Assembly: GCF_001984715.1 (NCBI RefSeq)
Contig: NZ_MSPR01000004.1
Coordinates: 1-64,000 of the forward strand
Reading direction: 5' to 3'
DNA length: 64,000 nucleotides
Origin: Streptococcus azizii
GTDB lineage: Bacteria > Bacillota > Bacilli > Lactobacillales > Streptococcaceae
Position 1 is the first letter of the stretch, and each line of letters opens with the position of its first letter. This document shows, in pieces, positions 39,174-48,221 of the stretch. Below the pieces are notes generated by a model. That model worked only from the letters and a program-made list of their open reading frames with translations. It was not told where the DNA came from and did no database searches. The position numbers and the translations under genes were made by a program.

Positions 39174-39192
39174 GAAATCAAAAAAACATCAT

Positions 39193-39206
39193 TGAAAGCG
39201 TTGACA
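39193..39206 (+). promoter_or_regulatory. cre site for CcpA
   Basis: TGAAAGCGTTGACA fits the catabolite-response consensus TGWNANCGNTNWCA at every fixed position. Its last six bases are the -35 box, predicting glucose repression of the PTS operon. Confidence 0.75.
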
Positions 39207-39229
39207 ACATCTAAAAAATAACTTATAAT
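39201..39229 (+). promoter_or_regulatory. Promoter of the gat-like PTS operon
   Basis: Fully consensus -35 TTGACA (39201-39206) and -10 TATAAT (39224-39229), spacing 17 bp. Confidence 0.9.
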
Positions 39230-39237
39230 CAAATTAT

Positions 39238-39254
39238 AACAAAAGTTTAACAAA
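39238..39254. promoter_or_regulatory. Candidate DeoR operator O2
   Basis: Second copy of AACAAAAGTTTAACAAA, just after the predicted transcription start and before the ribosome binding site AGAGGTG. Together with O1 it brackets the promoter. Confidence 0.6.
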
Positions 39255-39277
39255 ATGTTAATAAAAAGAGGTGAAAA

Positions 39278-39733
39278 ATGTATAAAGATATGTTGCAAGC
39301 TGATTTGGTAAAGTTGGATTGTAATGTTTCTAACCATATTGAACTGTTTCGATTCATTGGAAAGGAGTTAAAAGAAAAAGGCTATGTAACAGATCAGTAT
39401 GTGGAGGCGTTATTGGAGAGAGAACAGCAGTTTCCAACAGGCCTAAAGACAAAATTTGTCAATATTGCAATTCCTCATACCGATCCGCAGGTGATTGAAA
39501 AACCGTTTATTTTTATTGTAAAAAATAGTACCCCCCTCGATATGCTCCAAATGGGAGATAGTTCCGAGATGACGTGTTGCTATTTCATGTTCCTAGGGAT
39601 CAAAGATCCTACAGGACAGGTAGGTCTACTTGCAAAGCTGATGGAAGTTTTTTCACAGGAAGCATTTGTACAGGAATTTGTTCAAACAACAACAGATTTG
39701 GACATGTATCAGTTAGTAAATCATTATTTATAA
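39278..39733 (+). CDS. PTS system EIIA component, galactitol/fructose type
   Basis: 151 residues with the EIIA fold of the mannitol/fructose-nitrogen family. The phosphorylated His is in NIAIPHTDPQ near residue 67. It takes phosphate from HPr and passes it to EIIB. First gene of the operon EIIA-EIIB-EIIC-small membrane protein-aldolase; AGAGGTG precedes the ATG. The GatA name fits by family, but substrate is unproven. Confidence 0.88.
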   Translation: MYKDMLQADLVKLDCNVSNHIELFRFIGKELKEKGYVTDQYVEALLEREQQFPTGLKTKFVNIAIPHTDPQVIEKPFIFIVKNSTPLDMLQMGDSSEMTCCYFMFLGIKDPTGQVGLLAKLMEVFSQEAFVQEFVQTTTDLDMYQLVNHYL

Positions 39734-39747
39734 AGGAGTCCATTGTT

Positions 39748-40050
39748 ATGGCTAAAAAACTTATTGTTGCATGCGGTAGTGGAGTGGCAACTAGTACTAC
39801 CATTGCAGAGAAAATTAAATCACGCTTTGAAGATGATAACATTAGCTATCCTGTTGAAGCGGTTGATTACAAATCAATTTTAAACGAGCTACCTCAAGCC
39901 AGCATTTATGTTTATATTGCCAAACCAGAGATAGAGGTTCTGGAAGAAGCAGAGCGTCTAGGTGTAGCGGTATTTCCGGGTGTACCATTTTTAACTGGTA
40001 TGGGTGTAGATGGTGTTTATGAAGAAATTGTAGCCGCAACAAAAAAATGA
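39748..40050 (+). CDS. PTS system EIIB component, galactitol type
   Basis: 100 residues from ATG 39748 with AAAGGAG upstream. LIVACGSGVATSTTIAEKI holds the phosphorylated Cys8 followed by the P-loop-like motif of lactose/galactitol EIIB proteins. The longer open frame from 39574 overlaps the EIIA gene and lacks a binding site. Confidence 0.9.
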   Translation: MAKKLIVACGSGVATSTTIAEKIKSRFEDDNISYPVEAVDYKSILNELPQASIYVYIAKPEIEVLEEAERLGVAVFPGVPFLTGMGVDGVYEEIVAATKK

Positions 40051-40073
40051 TGCGTGGAGAGGAGTGAAAAATT

Positions 40074-41423
40074 ATGAGTATCTTTAAAGATGTCATTCAA
40101 TGGATTTTGAATTTAGGATCAGCTATCTTTGTTCCCTTGATTATTCTAGTTTTAGGATTATTGGTTGGAATGAAAGTTAAAAAAGCATTTATTTCAGCGA
40201 TTACGCTAGGGGTTGCCTTTACAGGAATGGGCATGATTATTGGATTCATGTCTGGAGCGGTATCGCCTGCCTCTGAAGCACTCGCCTTGAATACAGGTAT
40301 TTCTCTGCCAGCCTTGGACTTGGGTTGGACAGGTGCCGCTAGTATTGTATGGTCTTGGACCTTTGCCTTCACCTTCTTTGCTGTTCAAATTGCGATTAAT
40401 ATTTTAATGCTCAGCTTTAATTGGACCAAAACATTGAATGTGGATATGTGGAACGTTTGGGGCAAGGCTCTTACGGGCTACCTCGTATATTATGTGAGTG
40501 GAAAATTGTGGGCTAGTTTCCTCGTAGCAGCTCTCCAAGTTGTCCTTGAGTTGAAACTTGGCGATATGTTCCAAAAACATATTGAAGATTTGACAGGTAT
40601 CCCAATGGTGACTGTTACACACTGTATGAATTTATCGGCTGTATTCATGTTGCCAGTGAATAAATTGATGGATAAAATTCCATTCTTGAATAAAAAAGCA
40701 GATACGGACTCTCTCCGTAAGAAGATTGGTATCTTCTCAGAAAACTCTGTGATGGGCTTCATTATCGGGGTGTGTCTTGGTTTTGCAGGAGCGTATACTG
40801 TCTCTAATTCCTTGAATCTAGGGATTCAGGTTGCAACAGCGATGGCCCTCTTTCCAATGGTCAGCAAGCTGTTTATGCAGTCGCTCTCGCCTCTTGCAGA
40901 TGCTATGTCTGAGTTTATGAAAAAACGCTTCAATGATCGTGAAGTCTATATCGGAATGGACTGGCCGCTACTCGCGGGTCGTTCAGAAGTTTGGGTAACT
41001 CTTATCTTGATGGTACCATTCTTCATTGGTTATTCGTTGATTTTACCGGGGAATACGGTATTACCAATTGCAGGTGTATTAAACTATTCTATCGCAGTCG
41101 GTGGACTTTTGCTGACCGGTGGTAATTTGGCACGGATGACGATTTTAGGTGTTATCTACCTACCACTCTATCTTTACAGTGCAACATACTTTGCACCGAT
41201 TTTAACAGGTCTCGCAAACCAGACTGGTGCCGTTGATGTCGAAAAAGGAAAACTAATCACATGGTCTACTATCGAGGCACCAGAACTTCGGATACTGTTT
41301 GCTGAGGCCTTTAATATCAACCTATTTGCGATTGGAGGGGCGGTCTTATTTCTCATCTTGTTTGGATGGCTATACAAAACCATGGTGCAACAAGAAGTAC
41401 CGTCAAAACGTTATGAAAACTAA
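40074..41423 (+). CDS. PTS system EIIC component, galactitol type (GatC family)
   Basis: 449-residue permease with about ten to twelve membrane segments, typical of the Gat family EIIC (PF-type GatC_ with conserved GMDWPLLAGRSEVW). It transports and phosphorylates a sugar or polyol with EIIA and EIIB. Ribosome binding site GAGAGGAG. Its last 11 bases overlap the next gene. Confidence 0.9.
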   Translation: MSIFKDVIQWILNLGSAIFVPLIILVLGLLVGMKVKKAFISAITLGVAFTGMGMIIGFMSGAVSPASEALALNTGISLPALDLGWTGAASIVWSWTFAFTFFAVQIAINILMLSFNWTKTLNVDMWNVWGKALTGYLVYYVSGKLWASFLVAALQVVLELKLGDMFQKHIEDLTGIPMVTVTHCMNLSAVFMLPVNKLMDKIPFLNKKADTDSLRKKIGIFSENSVMGFIIGVCLGFAGAYTVSNSLNLGIQVATAMALFPMVSKLFMQSLSPLADAMSEFMKKRFNDREVYIGMDWPLLAGRSEVWVTLILMVPFFIGYSLILPGNTVLPIAGVLNYSIAVGGLLLTGGNLARMTILGVIYLPLYLYSATYFAPILTGLANQTGAVDVEKGKLITWSTIEAPELRILFAEAFNINLFAIGGAVLFLILFGWLYKTMVQQEVPSKRYEN

Positions 41424-41655
41424 AAAAGCCTTTTGGCTAATGCTATTGTTGGTTGCTGTCATCTTGTTCTTGCTTGGTCTCAATACGGGTTACTATCTCT
41501 ATAATCTCGTAGCGATTGTGCTAAGTTTTATTGTCTATCGCAAAGGATACGATGAATTATTTAAAGAATATGATGACAGTCAAAAAGAAAAACGTGAAAC
41601 AGCAGAAAAAATTTATGCTGCCTTACGCCAAGGAAAAAAGAAAGGGGAAGAGTAG
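41413..41655 (+). CDS. Small two-helix membrane protein in the PTS operon
   Basis: 80 residues from ATG 41413 (MKTKKAFWLML), overlapping the EIIC stop by 11 bases. Two hydrophobic segments (about 6-23 and 27-42) are followed by a charged helical tail (YDELFKEYDDSQKEKRETAEKIYAALRQGKKKGEE). The aldolase start follows its stop directly. No family recognised. Tight coupling on both sides suggests an accessory subunit of the transporter or a link to the aldolase. No function is asserted. Confidence 0.7.
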   Translation: MKTKKAFWLMLLLVAVILFLLGLNTGYYLYNLVAIVLSFIVYRKGYDELFKEYDDSQKEKRETAEKIYAALRQGKKKGEE

Positions 41656-42408
41656 ATGACGAGTGGAAAAATTCTATTTTCAGAAGAAAGAAAGGCTCTC
41701 GCAGATGCGGTATATTTAACGTATCACCGTAAGAATACAAATACAGCTGGAGGGAATTTCTCCTTCAAAACAGTTGATAAAAATGGTAAGGAATACATTA
41801 TCATGACACCGTCAATGATGTCAGAGGCTTACCATGGAAAGATTAGTCCATCACAAGTCTTAGTTGTGGATTATGATACAGAGGAAGTCGTTGCTGGTGA
41901 GGGGAAAGTAACGCGTGAGATTAACATGCACTTTGCTTGCTATCGTACAAATCCTGACATCAAGTGTGTTTTCCATGCGCATGCACCAAATGCTATGTTC
42001 TGGGCAACGAGCCATCTGGACATGCCAAATGTGACAGAGTCAACGCAGAAAGTCGAACGAATTAAGGTGCTAGATTTTGCTCCTAATACGACCCCTGAGC
42101 TAGCAGAAATTGTCCGTCAAGAGTTGCTGCATTCAGATGGAAAGTTACCAAAAGAATATCTATTAGATAGCCACGGGGTATTGATTTTAACCTCGGGCGC
42201 TGATGGGGAAGAAGCCTTGAATAAGGCTCTTCAAATTCTGGATACAGTGGAATGGAATGCAGAAATTGCCTATAAACAAACGATTTTCCAAAAATTAGGC
42301 ATTTTAGATGGCTACTACTCAAAAGGTCATAAAATCGGGACCATTGATGATTTAATCAATCATAGACCGATTTGGAATCAGCTTGAAAAAGATGAGGGGT
42401 ATGAATGA
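41656..42408 (+). CDS. Class II aldolase/adducin family protein
   Basis: 250 residues. Zinc-binding His pair in CVFHAHAPNAMFW near residue 100, an upstream REINMHFACYR catalytic region, and a third His in LLDSHGVLIL near residue 175. The family includes L-fuculose-1-phosphate, L-rhamnulose-1-phosphate and L-ribulose-phosphate enzymes. Here it would cleave the phosphosugar made by the PTS and PfkB kinase. AGAAAGGGGAAG upstream gives translation; it starts directly after the small membrane gene's stop. Confidence 0.85.
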   Translation: MTSGKILFSEERKALADAVYLTYHRKNTNTAGGNFSFKTVDKNGKEYIIMTPSMMSEAYHGKISPSQVLVVDYDTEEVVAGEGKVTREINMHFACYRTNPDIKCVFHAHAPNAMFWATSHLDMPNVTESTQKVERIKVLDFAPNTTPELAEIVRQELLHSDGKLPKEYLLDSHGVLILTSGADGEEALNKALQILDTVEWNAEIAYKQTIFQKLGILDGYYSKGHKIGTIDDLINHRPIWNQLEKDEGYE

Positions 42409-42424
42409 GTAGCGATAAGAAGGG

Positions 42425-42459
42425 GAGGCTGGGTCAATAGACCAGCCTCATTCTTTACA
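42425..42459 (+). terminator. Terminator of the PTS operon
   Basis: GAGGCTGG-GTC / GACCAGCCTC arms around AATA, then a T-rich ATTCTTT, 17 bases after the aldolase stop. A second stem ATGACCACCCGT/ACGGATGGTCAT at 42488-42514 may end gshF on the other strand. Confidence 0.7.
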
Positions 42460-42575
42460 GGTTTTCGTTAGCTTAATGTTAGAAATTATGACCACCCGTC
42501 AAACGGATGGTCATGATTTGGTTTTTAGGTTATCGAATCGGTAGAGTATATACCTAGTGTGAAACTCTCTTGCTT

Positions 42576-44855
42576 CTAGTTGCGTGCTGTTTCTGCACTC
42601 TCGTCAGTGATTTCAGGGAATAGTTTGGCGATAATTTTTGGAGTTAAGGCCTGTCCAGGTCCTTGATAGCAGTAAGTGTGCATATACATGGACGGGTTGA
42701 AATTCAGCTCGATACAGGTACAGTTGGGCTGCTCTTTACTAGAGGGGACTGTAGAATCGGGAATAATTAAGTCCACCCCACACACCCAGGCTCCGATAGC
42801 ACTTGCCATCTCAGCAGCCAGTTGTTTATAGCTATCATCCATTTGCTCAGTCACATCGATCGAGTCGCCACCTGTTGAGATATTAGAGTTACCTCGCAAT
42901 TCGGCTTTTTGACCTGCTTTTAAAATGGTGTCTGGTCTGTAGCCTTGCTGGTCAAGCATGAGGATTTCTAGGTCACCTAGATGGATGATTTCAAGCGGAG
43001 AACGGTGATCTCGACCACGCAAGGGGTTCTGGTTTTTGAGGTCGACCAATTCACTGATTGTATGAATCCCATCCCCAACTACATTTGCAGCGACGCGTAG
43101 CAATACAGCCTCGCATTTTCCGTCAAGAACAAAGAAGCGATATTCGGTCCCTTGGATAAATTCTTCGACCAAAACTTGCTTGTCCTCGGCAAAGGCGATG
43201 TCAAGAGCCTTTTCATAGTCTTTTTGACAGAGTCCGTCTTGAAAAATGGAAATTCCTAGACCAAAGTTGGTTGACTTTGGCTTGACGACAATGGCTTGCT
43301 TCTCAATCTCTCCATAGTAGCGCAAGGCTTCCTTCTTGCTTGAAAATTCTGCTCCTGCTGGAACAGGAAATCCTGCTGCTGCGAGGATTTTTTTCGTAAC
43401 TGTTTTGTTGGCCATGGCAAGGGGGACGACGTAGCTATCTTTAGATGTCATGTTTCCGTTTTTGACATACTCGATATGGTCTTTGTGCCAGAGTTTGAGG
43501 AATTGATCGTCCTCGTCAAGAATTTCCAGATTGACTCCTTTTTGAATAGCATCAAACATCAGCATCTGGGTAGAGAGTTCCATATGTTCGAACCCCTTGA
43601 GAGCATAGGGTGCAGTCCAGGCGTAGTCATGGAAGGTCTGTCCCTGCTTGCGACCAAAAGCCTGCAAGGAGTGGTGTGCTAGATGGCCTACTAATTGTCC
43701 TGACAAGGTCAATTCTGGTTGGGACACTTGTTGCTTGACCTTGTCTACAAGCCCTCGGTATGTTTCGCCTAACTGGAAATGAGAGGTGACAGCTTCCATT
43801 GCCTCAAGAATGGTCTGGGTTTCAGCCTCCGTAGGTAGGGGAGAAAGGGGGTGGGATAGAGCAATTCGGTCATTGAGTGCTGTGGCTGTTGTCAAGGTTC
43901 CATCTACATCTTCGGGGCTATCGAGCCACAGCAAGGCAAGGACAAAGAGATGGACGGTATCTAGCGTCTCCTGACTAATTGCGAGAAAATCAAAAGGATT
44001 TAGGTCAAAGCAGCGAAACTCTAAATAGCGAATCCCTTTTGTGAGATAGTCTCGATTGTGTTTGTGACCACGTAAACGAACGGCTGAGTAAAACTCTTTT
44101 TCGGCAGAAAGTTGGCCTGTTGCGACATAGCCTTCAATATCGCAAACGTAGTGTTCCAAACTGGCAAAGGAGACGTGAATATCATCGGCATTGCGATAAC
44201 CGTAGGAACTATTGCGCAGGGAGCGTACGGGCTGGTCCAAGTCTTCCTTTAAAAATCCCTTTTCAGCAATGGGACTTGCGCCGTATAGATAGGTCAACAA
44301 CCAGCGGAAACGCAGGAATTGTTGGGCGACTTTAAGGTAGAGATCGTTGGTAAATTCTATCAGCGAGTTGTAGGTACTTGCTTCAAATAATTGCTGGATG
44401 AGGCCTGCCCCCAATTCCATATTGTAGTGAATCCCAGACATGGATTGAAGGAGCTTGCCATAGCGTTGACCGAGTCCTTCTCGGTACTGGTATTCGTGGA
44501 CGTCCTCTAGCCGGGCAATGCGGATGTCATCCTCACTAGCATAAGGGGGCATGGATAAGGGCCAGAGGTATTCGTCTGGATTCATTGAACGGTAGGCAAC
44601 TTCGGTACAGGCTCCCAGCACTTGGCGGACTTTCCGTGTTGAAGGGCTAACAGGGGTGATCAATTCTAGTTGGGACTCGCTGTAATCCGTTTGAATGTAG
44701 GGATGGAAATTGCGAGAACCGAGCTTTTTGGGATGTGGAGTTTGAGCAATCTGATGTGCCGCATTCATGCGTAAGGACTCGCGTTCTAGTCCAAAAGAGG
44801 CCTGAAGAATGGGAAGGGTTTTCGGTGCTTGTTGTAATAAGTGGTTGATGTGCAT
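42576..44855 (-). CDS. gshF: Bifunctional glutamate-cysteine ligase/glutathione synthetase
   Basis: 759 residues from ATG 44855 (MHINHLLQQ); AGGAA lies 7 bases upstream inside the longer frame that begins at 44870. The N-terminal glutamate-cysteine ligase part (about 1-450; FGLERESLRM, YLEFRCFDLNPF) is followed by an ATP-grasp glutathione synthetase part (about 480-759; VVKPKSTNFGLGISIF, LNFNPSMYMHTYC). Makes glutathione from Glu, Cys and Gly in one polypeptide, as known for S. agalactiae and S. suis. Single gene. Confidence 0.95.
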   Translation of the reverse strand: MHINHLLQQAPKTLPILQASFGLERESLRMNAAHQIAQTPHPKKLGSRNFHPYIQTDYSESQLELITPVSPSTRKVRQVLGACTEVAYRSMNPDEYLWPLSMPPYASEDDIRIARLEDVHEYQYREGLGQRYGKLLQSMSGIHYNMELGAGLIQQLFEASTYNSLIEFTNDLYLKVAQQFLRFRWLLTYLYGASPIAEKGFLKEDLDQPVRSLRNSSYGYRNADDIHVSFASLEHYVCDIEGYVATGQLSAEKEFYSAVRLRGHKHNRDYLTKGIRYLEFRCFDLNPFDFLAISQETLDTVHLFVLALLWLDSPEDVDGTLTTATALNDRIALSHPLSPLPTEAETQTILEAMEAVTSHFQLGETYRGLVDKVKQQVSQPELTLSGQLVGHLAHHSLQAFGRKQGQTFHDYAWTAPYALKGFEHMELSTQMLMFDAIQKGVNLEILDEDDQFLKLWHKDHIEYVKNGNMTSKDSYVVPLAMANKTVTKKILAAAGFPVPAGAEFSSKKEALRYYGEIEKQAIVVKPKSTNFGLGISIFQDGLCQKDYEKALDIAFAEDKQVLVEEFIQGTEYRFFVLDGKCEAVLLRVAANVVGDGIHTISELVDLKNQNPLRGRDHRSPLEIIHLGDLEILMLDQQGYRPDTILKAGQKAELRGNSNISTGGDSIDVTEQMDDSYKQLAAEMASAIGAWVCGVDLIIPDSTVPSSKEQPNCTCIELNFNPSMYMHTYCYQGPGQALTPKIIAKLFPEITDESAETARN

Positions 44856-44877
44856 AACTGGATTCCTCATCGTATCT

Positions 44878-45031
44878 AATACTCTTTAAAAATCAAAAGG
44901 ATACCTTGTCAAGAGTCTCGGTGAGTGAAAACCTCCACTGGAGCTTTTCACTCGTCGAAGTAATAAAAGAGACGCAGCTGTTTCAGATTTAGTCAATTAC
45001 AGCTGTGGCTACCTTTAGGTATAAACTAAAC
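44878..45031 (+). repeat. BOX-like left end joined to a modular repeat fragment
   Basis: AATACTCTTTAAAAATC, then GGATACCTTGTCAAG...GGTGAGTG (44878-44960) including the CTCCACTGGAG hairpin, fused to the CAGCTG-type core with GTGGCTACCTTTAGG (44973-45031), which recurs at 13670-13734. It fills the gshF-mvaK1 gap, in which no other gene is seen. Confidence 0.65.
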
Positions 45032-45153
45032 GACTATATAATACTAATATTGTAGCGATTTTAAAATTGAAAAACAAATTTTTGCTACGAATAAGCGAGC
45101 TACTGGCTGACAGGGGAGGTGTAAAATAGTAGAAGCTTTTCCTTGAAACATGG

Positions 45154-45159
45154 TATAAT
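45154..45159 (+). promoter_or_regulatory. mevalonate operon -10 box
   Basis: TATAAT 23 bases before the mvaK1 start. A weak -35 TAGAAG lies 18 bp upstream. Confidence 0.5.
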
Positions 45160-45181
45160 AGAAGCTGCAAAAGGAGAAATC

Positions 45182-46108
45182 ATGGTTGCAATAGGAACAT
45201 CAACAGGAAAGATTATTTTAATGGGAGAGCATGCGGTGGTGTACGGTCAGCCAGCCATTGCCATGCCTTTTTCTGCTGTCCAAATTACAGCAGAGGTTAG
45301 AAAAGAGGGGCAGGCTCTTTCAGTTAGTTGTGATTTTTACCAGGGGTTGGTTCATGAAATGCCAAAAATATGGGAAAGTTTGAAACATGCCATCCGCTTT
45401 TCCCTCTATCGGATTGGGGCTCCAACAGATCCTGCTATTCATATAGAAATTAGCTCCACCATTCCAGCAGAACGGGGAATGGGGTCAAGCGCAGCAGTGG
45501 CTACAGCGGTGGCACGGGCGCTATTTTCCTTCTATCAAAGACCATTGTCGGATGAGGACTTGTGGGATATTGTCCAGACATCTGAAAAAATTGCCCACGG
45601 CAATCCATCAGGAATTGATGCAACAACAGTGACAGGGACAGGTCCCGTCTTTTTCATCAAGGGACAGGCGATTGAGCCAGTTGACCTCTCCTTAGATGCC
45701 TATCTGGTCGTCGCAGATACAGGGAAAACGGGAAATACGCTTGAAGCCATCACCGATGTAGCATTGCTTTATCAAGGCCGTAGTGAGGTAGAAAGTTGGG
45801 TGCAAGCTATCGGAGACTTGACCTATCGTGCTAGAGACTACTTAGTGCATAATCAGGCTGCATTGCTGGGGCAGGTAATGAATCAAGCTCATACCCATCT
45901 GCAAAACTTGGGGGTATCAGATGAGAGCTTGGATAGGCTAGTAGAGATTGCCCGAGCAACAGGTGCCTTGGGAGCTAAGTTAACAGGTGGTGGCAGGGGC
46001 GGCTGTATGATTGCTCTTGCAAATACCAAGGAAGAAGCGAAAGAAATTGCCCAAGCCTTAGCAGGAGCGGGTGCTAGCCAAACATGGACACAATACTTAG
46101 GAGAATGA
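45182..46108 (+). CDS. mvaK1: Mevalonate kinase
   Basis: 308 residues from ATG 45182 (AAAAGGAGAA upstream). GHMP kinase fold: KIILMGEHAVVYGQPAI at the N-terminus, the PAERGMGSSAAVATAVA ATP loop near residue 95, and TGGGRGGCMIAL near residue 280. First step of the mevalonate branch here. The longer frame from 45143 has no binding site. Followed by mvaD after 1 base. Confidence 0.95.
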   Translation: MVAIGTSTGKIILMGEHAVVYGQPAIAMPFSAVQITAEVRKEGQALSVSCDFYQGLVHEMPKIWESLKHAIRFSLYRIGAPTDPAIHIEISSTIPAERGMGSSAAVATAVARALFSFYQRPLSDEDLWDIVQTSEKIAHGNPSGIDATTVTGTGPVFFIKGQAIEPVDLSLDAYLVVADTGKTGNTLEAITDVALLYQGRSEVESWVQAIGDLTYRARDYLVHNQAALLGQVMNQAHTHLQNLGVSDESLDRLVEIARATGALGAKLTGGGRGGCMIALANTKEEAKEIAQALAGAGASQTWTQYLGE

Positions 46109-46109
46109 G

Positions 46110-47144
46110 ATGAGTAAGAGAGTAGGAATCGCACGAGCCCATACCAATATTGCCTTAATTAAATATTGGGGGAAGCGGGACAGGGACTTGTTTTTGCCCA
46201 TGAACTCAAGTTTATCACTGACACTGGATGCTTTTTATACAGATACTAGGGTCATTTTTGATGATTCCTTGTCGGCAGATGTTTTTTATCTAAATAAGGA
46301 AAAACAATCTTCAAAAGAACTTGAAAAGATTTCACAATTTTTGGATTTATTTCGCGAATATACAGGTGAAAAGGGATTTGTCTGCGTCGAGAGTTTGAAC
46401 TTTGTACCTACGGCGGCAGGTCTTGCTAGTTCGGCCTCAGCCTTTGCGGCCTTGGCCTTAGCGACTGCAACTGCCTTGGGGCTAGAGATGTCTCGTGAGG
46501 AATTATCGACCTTTGCCCGACGAGGTTCGGGTTCTAGTACTCGTAGCCTATTCGGTGGCTTTGTTGAATGGGATATGGGGACTGGCTCAGCTGACTCGAT
46601 GGCGCACCCAGTTGATGATGCCGCTTGGAATATAGGGATGATCATTCTGGCAGTGGATACGGGTAAGAAAAAGATTGCCAGCCGAGTTGGGATGGAGCAT
46701 ACTGTGCAGACATCTCCATTTTATCCTATGTGGGTAGAAACGGCAGCCCAGGATTTACAAGAGATGAAGGCTGCGATTATCCAGCAGGATTTTGAAAGAC
46801 TAGGACAAATCACCGAGCATAATGGAATGAAGATGCATGCGACCACCCTATCTGCCAATCCCCCCTTTACTTACTGGACAGCAGCTACCATGAAGGCGCA
46901 AGCAGCGGTCCGTCAGGTGAGGGAAGAGTTTGGGGTACCTGCTTATATGACCATGGACGCAGGTCCCAATGTCAAGGTTTTGTGCCGGGCGAGTGATATG
47001 GGGCGTCTAGTCAAGGGCTTAAAAGAGTATCTACCAGCAGAGCAAGTCTTGACCAGCCTTTCGGGACCTGGTACCTATATCTTATCAGAAGCAGACTGGC
47101 AGGCCTCACAAGTTGCTTTTTCAAGGGGTGAGCATCATGATTGA
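46110..47144 (+). CDS. mvaD: Diphosphomevalonate decarboxylase
   Basis: 344 residues. NIALIKYWGKRD near the N-terminus, the TAAGLASSASAFAALA ATP-binding loop near residue 95, and the TMDAGPNVKVLC substrate region. Converts mevalonate diphosphate to isopentenyl diphosphate. Second gene of the operon, overlapping the next gene by 8 bases. Confidence 0.96.
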   Translation: MSKRVGIARAHTNIALIKYWGKRDRDLFLPMNSSLSLTLDAFYTDTRVIFDDSLSADVFYLNKEKQSSKELEKISQFLDLFREYTGEKGFVCVESLNFVPTAAGLASSASAFAALALATATALGLEMSREELSTFARRGSGSSTRSLFGGFVEWDMGTGSADSMAHPVDDAAWNIGMIILAVDTGKKKIASRVGMEHTVQTSPFYPMWVETAAQDLQEMKAAIIQQDFERLGQITEHNGMKMHATTLSANPPFTYWTAATMKAQAAVRQVREEFGVPAYMTMDAGPNVKVLCRASDMGRLVKGLKEYLPAEQVLTSLSGPGTYILSEADWQASQVAFSRGEHHD

Positions 47145-48213
47145 AGCAAGCGCACCGGGGAAATTGTATCTAGCGGGGGAATATGCAGTCGTTGAAGCGG
47201 GGTATCCAGCAGTCATCATAGCGGTCAATCAGTATTTGTTTGTGCAGCTAGAGCAGGCAGAGGCAGGGAGTGTTTACTCGACGCAGCAGCCTGAACTTGA
47301 GGTACTTTGGTCGCGCCTAGGCAATCAGATTTGTGCGGAATCGTCAAATCCCTATCGCTTGATTATCAGTAGTATGCAGGTGGTTGAAGACTATGTCCGT
47401 GCCGTAGGTGTGGCAGCTGATGGACTCTACCGTCTTGAAATTCGCTCAGATTTAGATGATGAACAGTCCGGTATTAAGTATGGACTCGGTTCATCAGGAG
47501 CCGTAACAGTTGCAGTAGTCAAGGTCTTACTAGCCTATTATCGGCAGGAGGTGACACCGATGCTGGTCTACAAGTTGGCAGTGCTTGCCCAGTTGAAAAT
47601 CGGAATGGTAGGATCGTTTGGAGACCTAGCAGCCTCTAGCTTTGGAGGCATGGTAGCTTATTATTCTGTGGATAGACACTGGCTCAAGACAGAGATGGCT
47701 AGTCTGTCAATTCTTGAGTTGACAGTGCAAGACTGGAAAGATTTAGCAATCCAAGAGCTTGAGTTGCCAGCTGGGCTGGATGTATTGGTTGGCTGGACAG
47801 GAACTGCGGCCTCAACCGACCAACTGGTGACAAGTATACAAGCTCAACTCAATCAAGAAGAAAAAGACGCCGTTCACCGTCGATTTTTACAGGAAAATCG
47901 TATTTGTTTAGAGCAGCTGATCCATGCCTGTCAAGAAGATGATGGGAGAAGGGTCAGAGAAGCGATTGCCTTGAATCGTCAACAGTTACAAGATTTATCT
48001 GTTGGCATGGGAATGGTGATTGAAACTCCGTCCCTGCTCCGACTGAGTCAGTTGGCCGTAAAAGAAGGAGCTGTTGCTAAGTCCTCAGGTGCTGGTGGTG
48101 GTGATTGCGGTATCTGTATAGTGGACTCCCCTGCGCAAAAAGAAAGGATTGCAAGGGCTTGGGAAGGAGCAGGAATTGTTCCCTTGCCGCTTGCGATCGC
48201 TTATAGAGAATAG
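47137..48213 (+). CDS. mvaK2: Phosphomevalonate kinase
   Basis: 358 residues from ATG 47137 (MIEASAPGKLYLAGEYAVVE). The KYGLGSSGAVTVAVVK ATP loop is near residue 110, and SSGAGGGDCGICIV closes the GHMP fold near the C-terminus. The ATG lies 8 bases inside mvaD, preceded by AAGGGG. Confidence 0.95.
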   Translation: MIEASAPGKLYLAGEYAVVEAGYPAVIIAVNQYLFVQLEQAEAGSVYSTQQPELEVLWSRLGNQICAESSNPYRLIISSMQVVEDYVRAVGVAADGLYRLEIRSDLDDEQSGIKYGLGSSGAVTVAVVKVLLAYYRQEVTPMLVYKLAVLAQLKIGMVGSFGDLAASSFGGMVAYYSVDRHWLKTEMASLSILELTVQDWKDLAIQELELPAGLDVLVGWTGTAASTDQLVTSIQAQLNQEEKDAVHRRFLQENRICLEQLIHACQEDDGRRVREAIALNRQQLQDLSVGMGMVIETPSLLRLSQLAVKEGAVAKSSGAGGGDCGICIVDSPAQKERIARAWEGAGIVPLPLAIAYRE

Positions 48214-48221
48214 GAGAAATC

